Shown here: piece by piece, positions 7,339 through 16,085 of the stretch | Layout of the letters: every line of letters begins with the position of its first letter | Numbering within the stretch: the stretch's first letter is position 1 | NCBI GenBank assembly: GCA_964649825.1 | Contig: CAZYQW010000024.1 | Location: 1 to 64,000, forward strand | Direction of reading: 5' to 3' | Source of the DNA: CAZYQW01 sp964649825 | GTDB taxonomy: Bacteria; Planctomycetota; B15-G4; JADJEK01 | DNA: 64,000 nt | Notes under the pieces: generated by a model | Seen by the model: only the letters and a program-made list of their open reading frames with translations | Databases searched by the model: none | Told to the model about the DNA's origin: nothing | Made by a program: the position numbers and the translations under genes

Positions 7339-9345
7339 TCACCCAACTCCCGCGGTCTCCTCGTCCGGCTCGTACGCGACGATCTCGCCGGCGAGGGCGG
7401 AAGCGGCGACCGTGAGAGGGCTCGCCAGGTACATCTGACCGGGGCCGCTGCGGCCGGGGAAGTTCCGGTTGATCGCGGAGACCGTGATCTGGTCCTTCCG
7501 GGTCGAGACGCCAGGGCCTGCGTTGATGCACGCGCCGCAGGACGGCTCGATCGTCTTGGCACCGGCCCGTTCGAACACGTCCAGGTAGCCCTGCTCCGCG
7601 CAGTACTCCTTCACCTCTTTCGAGCCGAACTGGATCCAGAATGTGACGTTCGGGTGGACCTTCCGGCCGTGCTCCAGGCCGGCGGCGAGGACGGCGGCGT
7701 ACATGTCCATGTCCTCTTTCTTGCCAGCCGTGCACGACCCACCGTAGGCGATCTCGATCGGCACGCGGTCGAGCGAGTCGATCGTCACTCCGTTGCCGGG
7801 ATCGCCGGGCGTGGCGACGAGCGGGCGGAGGCGGCTCGCGTCGATGTCGATGACGTCGGCGTAGACGCATCCTTCGTCCGGCTGCCACTCCGCGACGAGC
7901 GCCTCGGCGTCGGCGCGCGACATGCCGCGCTCGACGAGGAACTGCGCCGTCTTCTCGTCGGCGACGATGATGCCGGTGAACGCACCGACCTCGGCCGCCA
8001 TGTTCGTCATCGTCGCGCGTTCGTCGATCCCGAGCTCACGCACGGCTTCGCCGCCGTATTCGACGATCTTGCCGATCATGCCGCCGCTCTTCACCGTCGG
8101 GTGCGCGAGGATCTGCAGCATGAAGTCCTTCGCGGTCACCGCGGCGGGGCGCCGCCCGTTGACCCGGATGAGAACCGACTCGGGGACCGTGATCCGCGTG
8201 TCCTTGGTGACCCAGCCGTTGAAGACCGCGGTCGTCCCGATGCCGAACGCGAGGCAACCGATCGCGCCGGAGTGAGGCGTGTGCGAGTCCGACCCGATGA
8301 TGATCTGACCCGGTTCGGCGTAGTCCTGCAGGATCTTGCTGTGGCAGATCGCTTCCGAGCCTCCCTCGGGCGTCTCGCCATGCAGGCGGACCCCTTGTGC
8401 GTCGGCAAACTCTTGCTGCTTCCTCGCGAGCTCGTTCGCGAGGGCCAGGAGATGCGACTTCTCCTTCGGCATGACGTCCTTCAGGAACGTCAGGTGGTCG
8501 CGGAAGAAGAAGATCGAAGAAGGGTCGACGACCTTCGCGTCCTTGCCCAGGTTCTCCTCGAACGCCATCGCCGCCATCGGCGTGACGTACTCGTGGCTGA
8601 ACCGAACGTCGACCTTCACGAACCCAGCGTCCCCGGCCGTCACCGCCGGCACGCCCACGTCGTCGTCCTTGAGGTTCTTCACCCAGTGACGCGCGATGAT
8701 CTTCTCCGCGACGTTCAACGGTCGCGACGCCGACCTCGGCTCCGGAAGCGTCACCTCGCCGCGTGCGCGCGCGACGTTGAACTCGAAGAAGCCGCCGTAC
8801 TCGACGATCTGCCGCGTGATCAGATCCTCGCCGTCCGTGAACGCCGACAGCGGGATCTCGCGACCTTCGCGGATCGCATCGATCAGCGAGAAGTCCGTCG
8901 ATACGAACATGCCGAGGTTCTGGCAGTTCTGTCGATAGATCCGTTCGATGTTCTCGGCGATGACGATGCGGATCCCGGCGGCCATCTCGGCGTAGGGTGC
9001 CTGCTCGCGGCTCGAGCCCTTGCCGCGCCGCTTTCCGGAGACGCACGCCACGAAGCCGCTCGCGCGCACCGCGCCCTCGACGATCGGCAGCTCGTCCCCG
9101 CACTTCAGCCCCGTGTATGGATAGTTGCCCAGCCGATCGTCGTAGTGGTAGCAGATCCACGCGGGCGTGATCTCGTCGGTCGAGATGTCGTCACGCAGCT
9201 TGATCGACGGGTTCCAATCCAGGTCCTCGCCGAGAAGCTGGCTCCGGATGAGGCTCGGGTCCTCGGTGAGGAACAGAATGCGTCCTTGGAGTCGAATCGT
9301 GGACGAACGCTTCTGGACGTTCAGCTTCTGCAGCCGCTCGAGCAT
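7339..9345 (-). CDS. Aconitase-family hydro-lyase, swivel domain first
   Basis: A 668-residue enzyme of the aconitase/isopropylmalate dehydratase superfamily, which isomerises hydroxy-acids by dehydration and rehydration at a [4Fe-4S] cluster. The three expected cluster ligands are C538 (in GGSCTAGK) and C603/C606 (in PSCGACINAGPG). The LeuC-like catalytic part occupies about residues 215-650, with GSDSHTPHSGAIG. The LeuD-like swivel domain comes first (about 30-210), with the KRRGKGSSREQAP segment that normally binds substrate carboxylates. This swivel-first order resembles AcnB, but AcnB's HEAT-like domain is missing. It is one gene, not a fused LeuC-LeuD in the fungal order. The substrate is not determinable; aconitate, homoaconitate, isopropylmalate and methyl-aconitate are candidates. 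No pathway genes flank it. The ribosome binding site is weak. Confidence 0.85.
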   Translation of the reverse strand: MLERLQKLNVQKRSSTIRLQGRILFLTEDPSLIRSQLLGEDLDWNPSIKLRDDISTDEITPAWICYHYDDRLGNYPYTGLKCGDELPIVEGAVRASGFVACVSGKRRGKGSSREQAPYAEMAAGIRIVIAENIERIYRQNCQNLGMFVSTDFSLIDAIREGREIPLSAFTDGEDLITRQIVEYGGFFEFNVARARGEVTLPEPRSASRPLNVAEKIIARHWVKNLKDDDVGVPAVTAGDAGFVKVDVRFSHEYVTPMAAMAFEENLGKDAKVVDPSSIFFFRDHLTFLKDVMPKEKSHLLALANELARKQQEFADAQGVRLHGETPEGGSEAICHSKILQDYAEPGQIIIGSDSHTPHSGAIGCLAFGIGTTAVFNGWVTKDTRITVPESVLIRVNGRRPAAVTAKDFMLQILAHPTVKSGGMIGKIVEYGGEAVRELGIDERATMTNMAAEVGAFTGIIVADEKTAQFLVERGMSRADAEALVAEWQPDEGCVYADVIDIDASRLRPLVATPGDPGNGVTIDSLDRVPIEIAYGGSCTAGKKEDMDMYAAVLAAGLEHGRKVHPNVTFWIQFGSKEVKEYCAEQGYLDVFERAGAKTIEPSCGACINAGPGVSTRKDQITVSAINRNFPGRSGPGQMYLASPLTVAASALAGEIVAYEPDEETAGVG

Positions 9346-9565
9346 GACGAGATTCCAATCGGGGATCCGCGATTCGCTGGATTCGGCGACCGCGTGAATC
9401 GGGTGAGGTTAATCGATCCCCCGGCCGAGGACAATCGCGATCGCGGGCCGCCGGGTGAAGGTCCCGGTGCGTCGCAACGAATCAACGCTCCTTCGCTGAC
9501 CCCCGGCCGGCGGGAGCCGCGTTCTTCGGGAATGGGCGTGGGCGGCGTGGTACGAAAGGACGGCG

Positions 9566-10318
9566 ATGAAAGGACTGCAGGGGCGACGCGTGGTGGTGAC
9601 CGGAGGCGCGAGCGGCATCGGCGAAGCGACGGCGCTCCGTTTCGTCGAGGAGGGCTGCCGGGTCGTGATGGTCGACCGCAACGCCGCGGCGTGCGATCGG
9701 GTCCGCGCCGAGCAGCCGGGCCTCGCCCACGTGCTCGTGGCGGACGTCGCGAAGCCCGACGATGCGGAGCGGATCTTCGCCGACGTCGACGAGCGCCTGG
9801 GGGGCATCGACGTGCTCGTCAACAACGCCGGCATCAGCGTGCGGCATCGCTTCCTCGAGATCACCGTCGAGGAGTGGCGAACCGTCCTCGAGAACAACCT
9901 CAGCAGCATGTTCTACATGGGCCGCCTCGCCGCAAAGCGGATGCTCGCGGCGGAGCGCGGCGTGATCATCAACATGGGCTCGATCAACGGCATGGTCGGG
10001 TTCCCTTGCTACGCGGACTACAACGCGTCGAAGGCCGGCGTCATCGAGCTCACGAAGTCGATGGCGCTCGAGCTCGCGCCGCACGTCCGCGTCCTCTGCG
10101 TCTCGCCGGGGGCGGTGCTAACGCCGATGCAGGAGGCCGAATACACGCCGGCCATGCTGGCCGAGGTGAACGAGAAGATCCCCCTGCGTCGCCACGCCGC
10201 CCCGTCCGAGATCGCCGCACTGTTCGCGTTCCTCGCCTCCGACGAGGCGCCCTTCTTCAATGGCCAGTCGATCGTGATCGACGGTGGGGAGACCGCGGGG
10301 GGGTTGGCGAGCCGCTAG
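9566..10318 (+). CDS. Short-chain dehydrogenase/reductase (SDR)
   Basis: A 250-residue classical SDR oxidoreductase using NAD(P)H. The cofactor motif TGGASGIG is at residues 12-19, D37 after the second strand favours NAD(H), and NNAG is at 86-89. The catalytic residues are S139, Y152 and K156 (YNASK). The C-terminus has the usual FLASDEAPFFNGQSIVIDGG segment. Length and layout fit the FabG/glucose dehydrogenase-like group. No pathway partner is adjacent: the aconitase-family gene is divergent and the next plus-strand operon begins 450 bp later, so the substrate is unknown. Confidence 0.9.
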   Translation: MKGLQGRRVVVTGGASGIGEATALRFVEEGCRVVMVDRNAAACDRVRAEQPGLAHVLVADVAKPDDAERIFADVDERLGGIDVLVNNAGISVRHRFLEITVEEWRTVLENNLSSMFYMGRLAAKRMLAAERGVIINMGSINGMVGFPCYADYNASKAGVIELTKSMALELAPHVRVLCVSPGAVLTPMQEAEYTPAMLAEVNEKIPLRRHAAPSEIAALFAFLASDEAPFFNGQSIVIDGGETAGGLASR

Positions 10319-10360
10319 CGGTTCCGGCGCCCCGGGTCTTCCGCACGCGGGACGAGCCCG

Positions 10361-10401
10361 CGGACCCATGACCTGGCGGACCCATGACCTGGCGGACCTG
10401 G
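10361..10401 (+). repeat. 16-bp tandem duplication
   Basis: The unit CGGACCCATGACCTGG is repeated exactly at 10361-10376 and 10377-10392, followed by a 9-nt partial third copy (CGGACCTGG). It starts 43 bp after the SDR stop codon. It looks like a recent slippage or duplication event and is not coding. Confidence 0.85.
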
Positions 10402-10621
10402 CGCGCGGGTGGCGCCGCTTCGTGGCCGGATCCCATCGCGGACACGAGGGAGGGAATCGTCGGGGACGGGTGGGGACAGGCAAACGCTTCGCCGTGAAAC
10501 TCGGTATTCTCTGCGCCCCCGAACCCGTGGACAGCTCGCGATCTCATCGAGGGCGACCGCGTTCAGGGTGGAACCCGGGTTCGAGGCAGGATGAACACTT
10601 TGTCACCCTGCGCGGCCGTCG

Positions 10622-10683
10622 ACTGACGTAAGCTGATGGCCCTGAGAACCACATTACTGGCGTAAGCCTGGCACGGAACTTAC
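10622..10683 (+). promoter_or_regulatory. Candidate control region of the Gld-type ABC operon
   Basis: ACTGACGTAAGC (10622-10633) and ACTGGCGTAAGC (10656-10667) form a direct repeat with one mismatch. Their starts are 34 bp apart, about three helical turns, as expected for paired activator or repressor sites. Directly after the second copy, 10669-10683 reads TGGCACG-GAAC-TTAC. This is close to the sigma-54 consensus TGGCACG-N4-TTGC but has A for the highly conserved G. It lies about 85 bp before the ATP-binding protein gene. Function is inferred only. Confidence 0.35.
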
Positions 10684-10768
10684 TTTAACTCACCGTGTCC
10701 GGACCGCTCGAAGTGAGTCTGGAGGCGCGCGGGCGCGCGCTCGGAAGAAACCGGAACAAGGCAGAACG

Positions 10769-11500
10769 ATGTCCACGTCGCAACCCATGATCGAGGCTCT
10801 GGGTCTTACCAAGATCTATGGAGCCTTCGCCGCCATCGAGAACATCACGTTCACGGTCGGCGCCGGTGAGGTGGTCGCGTTCCTCGGCCCGAATGGCGCG
10901 GGGAAATCGACCACGATGAAGATCCTCACCGGATATCTCGCACCCACGTCGGGCACGGCGAAGATCGCCGGGCTCGACATCCGTACCCAGCGCCTGGAGG
11001 CGGCCCGAAAGATCGGGTACCTCCCCGAGAACGGCCCCCTCTACTCGGAGATGACGCCCCGCGAGTTGCTCGCGTTCTTCGGGGAAGCGCGCGGACTGTC
11101 TCGCTCGACGTATGCCGCCCGCCGCGACGAGGTCGTCGAGCAGTGCGCGTTGAGCGGCGTCCTCGACAAGCCGATCCACAAGCTGTCGAAGGGGTTCAAG
11201 CAGCGGGTCGGAATGGCCCAGGTGCTGCTCCACGAACCCGAAGTGCTCATCATGGACGAGCCTACCTCGGGTCTCGACCCGAACCAGATCCTCCACGTGC
11301 GCGACACGATCCGGAAGATCGGCGAGACCAAGACGATCCTCCTCTCGACGCACATCCTCCAGGAGGTCGAGGCCGTCGCCGACCGGGTCATCCTGATCTC
11401 GGCCGGGCGCCTCGTGTTCGACGGCACGCCCGTCGAGCTTCGTCACAGGGGCGAGGGCAACCTCGACCGAGCGTTCCACACGTTGACCGGAGTGGCATGA
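10769..11500 (+). CDS. ABC transporter ATP-binding protein (GldA/NatA type)
   Basis: A 243-residue ATPase that powers an ABC-2 type exporter. Walker A is GPNGAGKST (40-48), the signature LSKGF (139-143), Walker B VLIMDEP (159-165), and the switch histidine follows in LSTH. The YLPE Q-loop region and the LSKGF variant are typical of the CcmA/NatA/GldA group. The gene is followed after 1 nt by the permease fusion and then by a DUF4340 protein, the standard Gld-like exporter order. In Bacteroidetes GldAFG supports gliding and export; in planctomycetes the cargo is unknown. Confidence 0.92.
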   Translation: MSTSQPMIEALGLTKIYGAFAAIENITFTVGAGEVVAFLGPNGAGKSTTMKILTGYLAPTSGTAKIAGLDIRTQRLEAARKIGYLPENGPLYSEMTPRELLAFFGEARGLSRSTYAARRDEVVEQCALSGVLDKPIHKLSKGFKQRVGMAQVLLHEPEVLIMDEPTSGLDPNQILHVRDTIRKIGETKTILLSTHILQEVEAVADRVILISAGRLVFDGTPVELRHRGEGNLDRAFHTLTGVA

Positions 11501-11501
11501 G

Positions 11502-14195
11502 ATGCTGAATCCCGTCGCACGCGCCATCTTCAAGCGAGACCTGAAGCGCTGGTTCGGCAATCCCACCGGCTACGTCTTCATCACGCTCTTCGTCGTCCTC
11601 GCCACCGCCGCGCTCTTCTGGCCGAACGAGTTCTTCCAGAAGAACCTCGCCAACCTGGACGCGCTGAACGACTGGTTCCCGCTCCTTCTGCTCTTCTTCA
11701 TCCCCGCCGTCACGATGAACGTGTGGGCCGGCGAGCGGGGGGCTGGAACCGACGAACTGATGCTGACCCTCCCGGCCAGCGACACGCAGATCGTCCTCGG
11801 AAAGTACCTGGCCGCGGCTGGCATCTACACGATGACCCTGCTGTTCACGCTGCCGCTGCTGGTCTTCCTGGCGTACCTCGGCGATCCGGACTGGGGTCTG
11901 ATGGCCTCGAACTATCTCGGGTTCTGGCTGCTCGGACTCGCGCTGGTCGCCGCCGGCATGGTCGGGTCGCAGCTCTCGGACAACCTCACCGTCGCGTTCA
12001 TCCTCGGCGCGATCCTGTGCGGCCTGATCGTCATGATCGAGCCGTTCGTCCAGGCCATCGTGCCGCCCGGTCTCGCGCGGGTGGTCGAGGGGTTCGGGCC
12101 CGTCTCCCAGTTCCACGAGCTGGGACGCGGCGTGGTCTCGATCGCGTCGATCCTCATGTTCATCGGACTGATCGTCGCGTTCCTCTATCTCAACCTCCTG
12201 CTCCTCTCCCGGCGCATGTGGCGGCGCGGCGAACGCCAGGGCATGCACTTGTCGGTCCGGTTCGCGTGCCTCCTCTTCTGCGCGGTGGCGGCGACCGGAC
12301 TCGGCGCGAACACCGGGAAGCGGACCGACTTCACCAGCGAGCAGGTTCACTCGCTGTCGGCCGAGACCGAGCAGCTCATCCGCGACCTGCCGGAGGAACG
12401 CGTCGTCCAGATCACCGCGTACGTCTCTCCTGACGTCCCCGCCGACCTCGTTCGCACGCGGCGTACCCTGCTCGACCTGCTCCGCCAGTACGACGCGATG
12501 GGCGGCGACCGCGTCTCCGTGCGCGTCGTCGAAACCAAGCGCTACTCCGACGAGGCGCACGAGGCCGAGACCAACTTCGGCATCACGCACCAGACCCGCA
12601 TGTTCGAGGAGCAGGGCCGAGCGACGACGGATGACGTCTACATGGGTGTCGCGTTCACGTGCGGCCTCGAGGAGGTCGTCATCCCGTTCCTCGACAAGGG
12701 CCTTCCCGTCGAATACGAGCTGACGCGTTCGCTGCGCGTCGTCGCCAGCGCGGATCGCAAGACGATCGGCATCCTCGATAACGACGTGAAGATCTTCGGT
12801 GATCTGAACTACCAGACGTTCCAGCAGACGCCGGAGTGGGAAGTCGTTCGCGAGCTGAAGCTGCAGTACGAAGTCGAGCGCGTCGCTCCGGATTCCGACT
12901 ACCCGGAGAACCTCGACGTTCTCGTCGCCTTCATGCCGTCGTCGCTGACCCAACCCGAGATGGACCGCTTGAAGAAGTACGCCGAGGACGGACACCCGAC
13001 GCTGCTCGTGGACGACCCGTTCCCGTTCTTCGATCCGCGGCTCGCGCCGGGCGAGGAGAAGGGCGGCCCGCAGAATCCGATGATGCAGCAGCAGCCGCCG
13101 CCGGAGGAGCCGAAGGGCGACGTGCGCGCGTTGCTGCAGTCGTTCGACATCGACTGGATCTACGGCGCTGGCGCAAGCCTCGGCGGCATGTTCGCCCGCG
13201 GTCCGTCGCGGCCCGCGCCGGTGATCGCGTGGCAGTCGTACTCGCCTCATCCGCAGTACAACTGGGAGCCCGAGCTGGTCTTCGTGTCGAACGGCGCCGC
13301 CAAGGACGCGTTCAACCCCAACGAGAGCATCACGGCGGGCCTCCAGGAAGTCGTGATGATCTTCGGCGGCGCGGCTCGCGAGGCCGGTAATCCGAACCTC
13401 ACGTTCACGCCCCTGCTGAAGACGTCGAGGCTCTCGGGGACGCTCCCGCTGGCCGAGGTGATCCAGGTCCAACTGTTCGGCCCGGGTGTGAACCCGCGGC
13501 GGCAGCATCGTCCGGACGCGACCGAACATATCCTCGCCTGCCGCGTGCGCGGCAAGACGAAGGACGACGCGCCACGGGCCATCGACCTCGTCTTCCTGGC
13601 CGACGCCGACCTGATCTCGAACGAGTTCTTCAACATCCGCCGGCGCGGGATCGAGCAGCTCCAGCTCGACAACGTGACCTTCTTCCTGAACTGCGTCGAC
13701 GACCTCGCGGGCGACGACAGCTTCATCGATCTGCGGAAACGCCGGCCGATCCACCGGACGCTGACGCGCATCGAGGGACAGGAGGAGGAGTTCGACCGGA
13801 AGTGGCTCTCCGCCAAGGATGACGCCGAGGCGAAGGCCGCGTCCGACCTCGCCGACGCGCAGGGGCGCCTCGACCGTCGCGTCGCCGAGATCGAGCAACA
13901 GAGCGGGCTCGACGATCAGTCGAAAGCGATCCAGATCGAGAGCGTCCGCGAGGTCGAGCAACGGCGGCTCGACGTCCGCAAGTCCGCGATCGAGGACGAG
14001 AAGAGTCGCGCGCTCGACCTCGCGCAGTCTGGCAAGTTGCGCGAGGAGGACGAGATTCGCGACTTCTATCGCATCGGGTCGGTCGTGATCGTTCCGATCC
14101 CCGCGATCCTGTTCGGGATCCTCACCCTCCTGCGCCGGACCCGCCGTGAGAAGGATACGTCCCGCGTGATCGAGACCTCCGGAGTCGCGTCATGA
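11502..14195 (+). CDS. Fusion of ABC-2 permease (GldF-like) and GldG-like periplasmic protein
   Basis: An 897-residue membrane protein. Residues 1-235 are an ABC-2 permease with about six membrane spans, opening with the RDLKRWFGNPTGYVF and ERGAGTDELMLTLP segments typical of GldF-like permeases. A further span at about 245-265 leads into a periplasmic GldG-like domain (about 270-740, with SLSAETEQLIRDLPEERVVQITAYVSP). A charged helical, probably coiled-coil stretch (about 745-855) and a final span near 860-882 follow. In many bacteria GldF and GldG are separate genes; here they are joined. A proline/glutamine patch (about 525-545) is a probable linker. It is translationally coupled to the ATPase (1 nt gap) and overlaps the next gene by 4 nt (ATGA). 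Confidence 0.85.
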   Translation: MLNPVARAIFKRDLKRWFGNPTGYVFITLFVVLATAALFWPNEFFQKNLANLDALNDWFPLLLLFFIPAVTMNVWAGERGAGTDELMLTLPASDTQIVLGKYLAAAGIYTMTLLFTLPLLVFLAYLGDPDWGLMASNYLGFWLLGLALVAAGMVGSQLSDNLTVAFILGAILCGLIVMIEPFVQAIVPPGLARVVEGFGPVSQFHELGRGVVSIASILMFIGLIVAFLYLNLLLLSRRMWRRGERQGMHLSVRFACLLFCAVAATGLGANTGKRTDFTSEQVHSLSAETEQLIRDLPEERVVQITAYVSPDVPADLVRTRRTLLDLLRQYDAMGGDRVSVRVVETKRYSDEAHEAETNFGITHQTRMFEEQGRATTDDVYMGVAFTCGLEEVVIPFLDKGLPVEYELTRSLRVVASADRKTIGILDNDVKIFGDLNYQTFQQTPEWEVVRELKLQYEVERVAPDSDYPENLDVLVAFMPSSLTQPEMDRLKKYAEDGHPTLLVDDPFPFFDPRLAPGEEKGGPQNPMMQQQPPPEEPKGDVRALLQSFDIDWIYGAGASLGGMFARGPSRPAPVIAWQSYSPHPQYNWEPELVFVSNGAAKDAFNPNESITAGLQEVVMIFGGAAREAGNPNLTFTPLLKTSRLSGTLPLAEVIQVQLFGPGVNPRRQHRPDATEHILACRVRGKTKDDAPRAIDLVFLADADLISNEFFNIRRRGIEQLQLDNVTFFLNCVDDLAGDDSFIDLRKRRPIHRTLTRIEGQEEEFDRKWLSAKDDAEAKAASDLADAQGRLDRRVAEIEQQSGLDDQSKAIQIESVREVEQRRLDVRKSAIEDEKSRALDLAQSGKLREEDEIRDFYRIGSVVIVPIPAILFGILTLLRRTRREKDTSRVIETSGVAS

Positions 14196-15922
14196 ACGCT
14201 GCCGCCAAGACCATCACATTCATCGTCGCCACCATCGTCCTCGTCTCGCTCTGGTTCATGACGGTCCCGGGCCTGAAGGAGCCCGCGCTGTACAGCGACC
14301 AGGGCGAGGTCTTCTTCGCCCAGTTCGACGATCCGACCGTGCCGACCACGCTCGAGGTCGTCGAGTTCAACAGCGAAACGGCCGAGCTGAAGCCGTTCCG
14401 CGTCGAGTTCAGGGACGGCCGCTGGTCGATCCCCTCGCACCACGGCTATCCGGCCGACGCGAAGGACCGGATGGCCGAGTCCGCGGGCATGTTGGTCGGG
14501 CTGAAGAAGGAATCGGTTCGCTCCGATGACCCCACGCAGCACGCCGGCTTCGGCGTCCTCGACCCGAACGAAGCAGGGCTCGAAAAGACCGGCTACGGCA
14601 AGCTCGTCAAGTTCGAGGACTCCGCCGGCAACCAGCTCGCGTCGCTGATCATCGGCAACGAGCTCGAGGGCAAGCCAGACCTGCGCTACGTGCGCGTGCC
14701 CGGCAAGAAGCGCGTCTACACCGCGAAGCTCCCGACGATTCCGTCGACCGACTTCTCGGAGTGGATCGAGACCGACCTCCTCGACGCGAGCGGGTACGAC
14801 ATCGCGAAGCTCGTCTTCGACAACTACTCCATCGACGAGCAGGCAGGGACTCGTGTTCCCGGCGACCTCGTCGTCGCCGAGAAGAAGGACTACAAGTGGA
14901 CGATCGAGGGCCTCGGCCCCGACGAGGAAATCGATACGACCGCGTTCAGCGACGTCACGAACACGTTGGGCGACTTGAAGATCGTCGGCGTCCGCCAGAA
15001 GCCCGCCGGGTTGACCCGCAACTTGACGAAGGCCGAAGGGATCGAGCTGACCCGCGAGACCGCGTATTCGCTGCAGAGCCGCGGCTTCTACATCACTCGT
15101 GACGGCCTGTACGCGAACGAGGGCGATCTGATCGCGACCTCGGACAAGGGCGTGCAGTACGTGCTCCGCTTCGGCGAGATCCTGTATGGCTCCGGCGGCG
15201 ACGTCACGCACGGCGCGGACGACGAGGGCGCGCTGAAGGAGGGCGGGGACGAGACCGAGGAGAAGAAGGGCTTGAACGCGCACCGCTTCATCATGGTGAC
15301 CGCGTCCTTCGACGGCTCGGTCCTCGCCAAGCCGGACGGAGAAGTGCTGGCCGAGGACGAACTATCGAAGCGCGCGGCCGCCCGGAGCGAGATCGAGACG
15401 ATCATCGCCGCGGTCGAGGGGTACAAGTCGAAGCACGAACAGGCGCTGCCGGGCTCGCTCGACGAGCTGACCCAGGCCGCGGACGGCGAGACCGCGCTGC
15501 TCGCCGAGCTCGCCAAGGATCCTTGGGGCAACGACTTCGTCTTCGCGCCGGCCGGCGACGCGGGCTTCGCCGTGAAGAGCCTGGGCGCGGACGGCCAAGA
15601 GGGCGGCGATGGCGTGAACCACGACGTCTCGTCGGAGGACTGGAAGCACGAGGACGACCTGGTGCGCTTGAAGGACGACCTCGCCGCCTACGACAAGAAG
15701 GTCGAGGAGGGCCAGGCCGCGGCAACGAAGCTGAGCGAGCGGTTCGCGCCGTGGTACTACGTGATCGAGCAGACGAGCTTCGAGAAGCTCCACAAGGGCC
15801 GCACCGAACTGGTGAAGGCGAAGAAGCCGACCGATGACGATGCCGACGCGGCGCTCGACCACACGTTCACCGACGACGAGGAGGAGGATGACGAGGACGA
15901 GGGCGAGGGCGAGGGCGAGTAG
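14192..15922 (+). CDS. DUF4340-type membrane-anchored protein with embedded GspG-like domain
   Basis: A 576-residue protein with one N-terminal membrane anchor (about 8-27) and a large periplasmic part. Residues about 30-390 and the closing WYYVIEQTSFEKL segment match the DUF4340 proteins that accompany GldG-type exporters. Residues about 396-482 are different: they read like the C-terminal half of a type II secretion pseudopilin (GspG), with a helix, then DPWGNDFVF (443-451) and SLGADGQEGG (463-472), the calcium-site loop of GspG. No pseudopilin prepilin peptidase site is present. The C-terminus is a very acidic tail encoded by a GAGGGC-type repeat. It overlaps the previous stop by 4 nt, so it is the third gene of the exporter operon. 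Confidence 0.8.
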   Translation: MNAAAKTITFIVATIVLVSLWFMTVPGLKEPALYSDQGEVFFAQFDDPTVPTTLEVVEFNSETAELKPFRVEFRDGRWSIPSHHGYPADAKDRMAESAGMLVGLKKESVRSDDPTQHAGFGVLDPNEAGLEKTGYGKLVKFEDSAGNQLASLIIGNELEGKPDLRYVRVPGKKRVYTAKLPTIPSTDFSEWIETDLLDASGYDIAKLVFDNYSIDEQAGTRVPGDLVVAEKKDYKWTIEGLGPDEEIDTTAFSDVTNTLGDLKIVGVRQKPAGLTRNLTKAEGIELTRETAYSLQSRGFYITRDGLYANEGDLIATSDKGVQYVLRFGEILYGSGGDVTHGADDEGALKEGGDETEEKKGLNAHRFIMVTASFDGSVLAKPDGEVLAEDELSKRAAARSEIETIIAAVEGYKSKHEQALPGSLDELTQAADGETALLAELAKDPWGNDFVFAPAGDAGFAVKSLGADGQEGGDGVNHDVSSEDWKHEDDLVRLKDDLAAYDKKVEEGQAAATKLSERFAPWYYVIEQTSFEKLHKGRTELVKAKKPTDDDADAALDHTFTDDEEEDDEDEGEGEGE

Positions 15923-15974
15923 CGCTCCCCCCCATCACCGGAAGTCGTTCGGCCCGATCTGGCCCGGCGCGCTC

Positions 15975-16002
15975 GCCTCGTAGTCGATCGACTGCGAGGC
16001 GA
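15975..16002. terminator. Strong hairpin between convergent genes
   Basis: This 28-nt sequence can fold into 13 base pairs (one G-U or G-T type pair), starting CGCCTCG and ending CGAGGCG. It sits between the end of the exporter operon and the end of the ABC permease gene, where a bidirectional terminator is expected. There is no U tract on either strand, so Rho-independent action is unproven. Confidence 0.45.
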
Positions 16003-16085
16003 AGCTCGCGATCGCGGACCTCCTCCGTAACGGCCCCGTGGACGGCGCCTCGCTGGCCCGAGCGACCGGCGCTCGGCCGCCCGCT

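Larger units (their letters stand above)
10319..10768. other. 450-bp intergenic region with tandem and direct repeats
   Basis: No credible gene is visible. The region holds the tandem 16-mer at 10361-10401, a spaced direct repeat and a sigma-54-like sequence at 10622-10683, and a GCGC-rich run near 10726-10740 just ahead of the ABC transporter gene. A weak 6-bp inverted repeat (ACTCAC/GTGAGT) lies near 10688-10717. Its length and content suggest a regulated leader for the exporter operon. Confidence 0.55.

Noticed and set aside
7000..10371. Long plus-strand reading frame of over 1100 codons
   Set aside because: It runs antisense to the aconitase-family gene and is arginine/histidine/aspartate-rich without domain features; a mirror frame typical of high-GC DNA.
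10578..10588. GGGTTCGAGGC resembling a tRNA T-loop
   Set aside because: No matching T-stem, anticodon arm or acceptor stem can be paired around it.
15880..15922. GAGGGC/GAGGA repeat as a tandem repeat element
   Set aside because: It lies within the reading frame and encodes the acidic C-terminal tail; simple slippage in coding DNA explains it.
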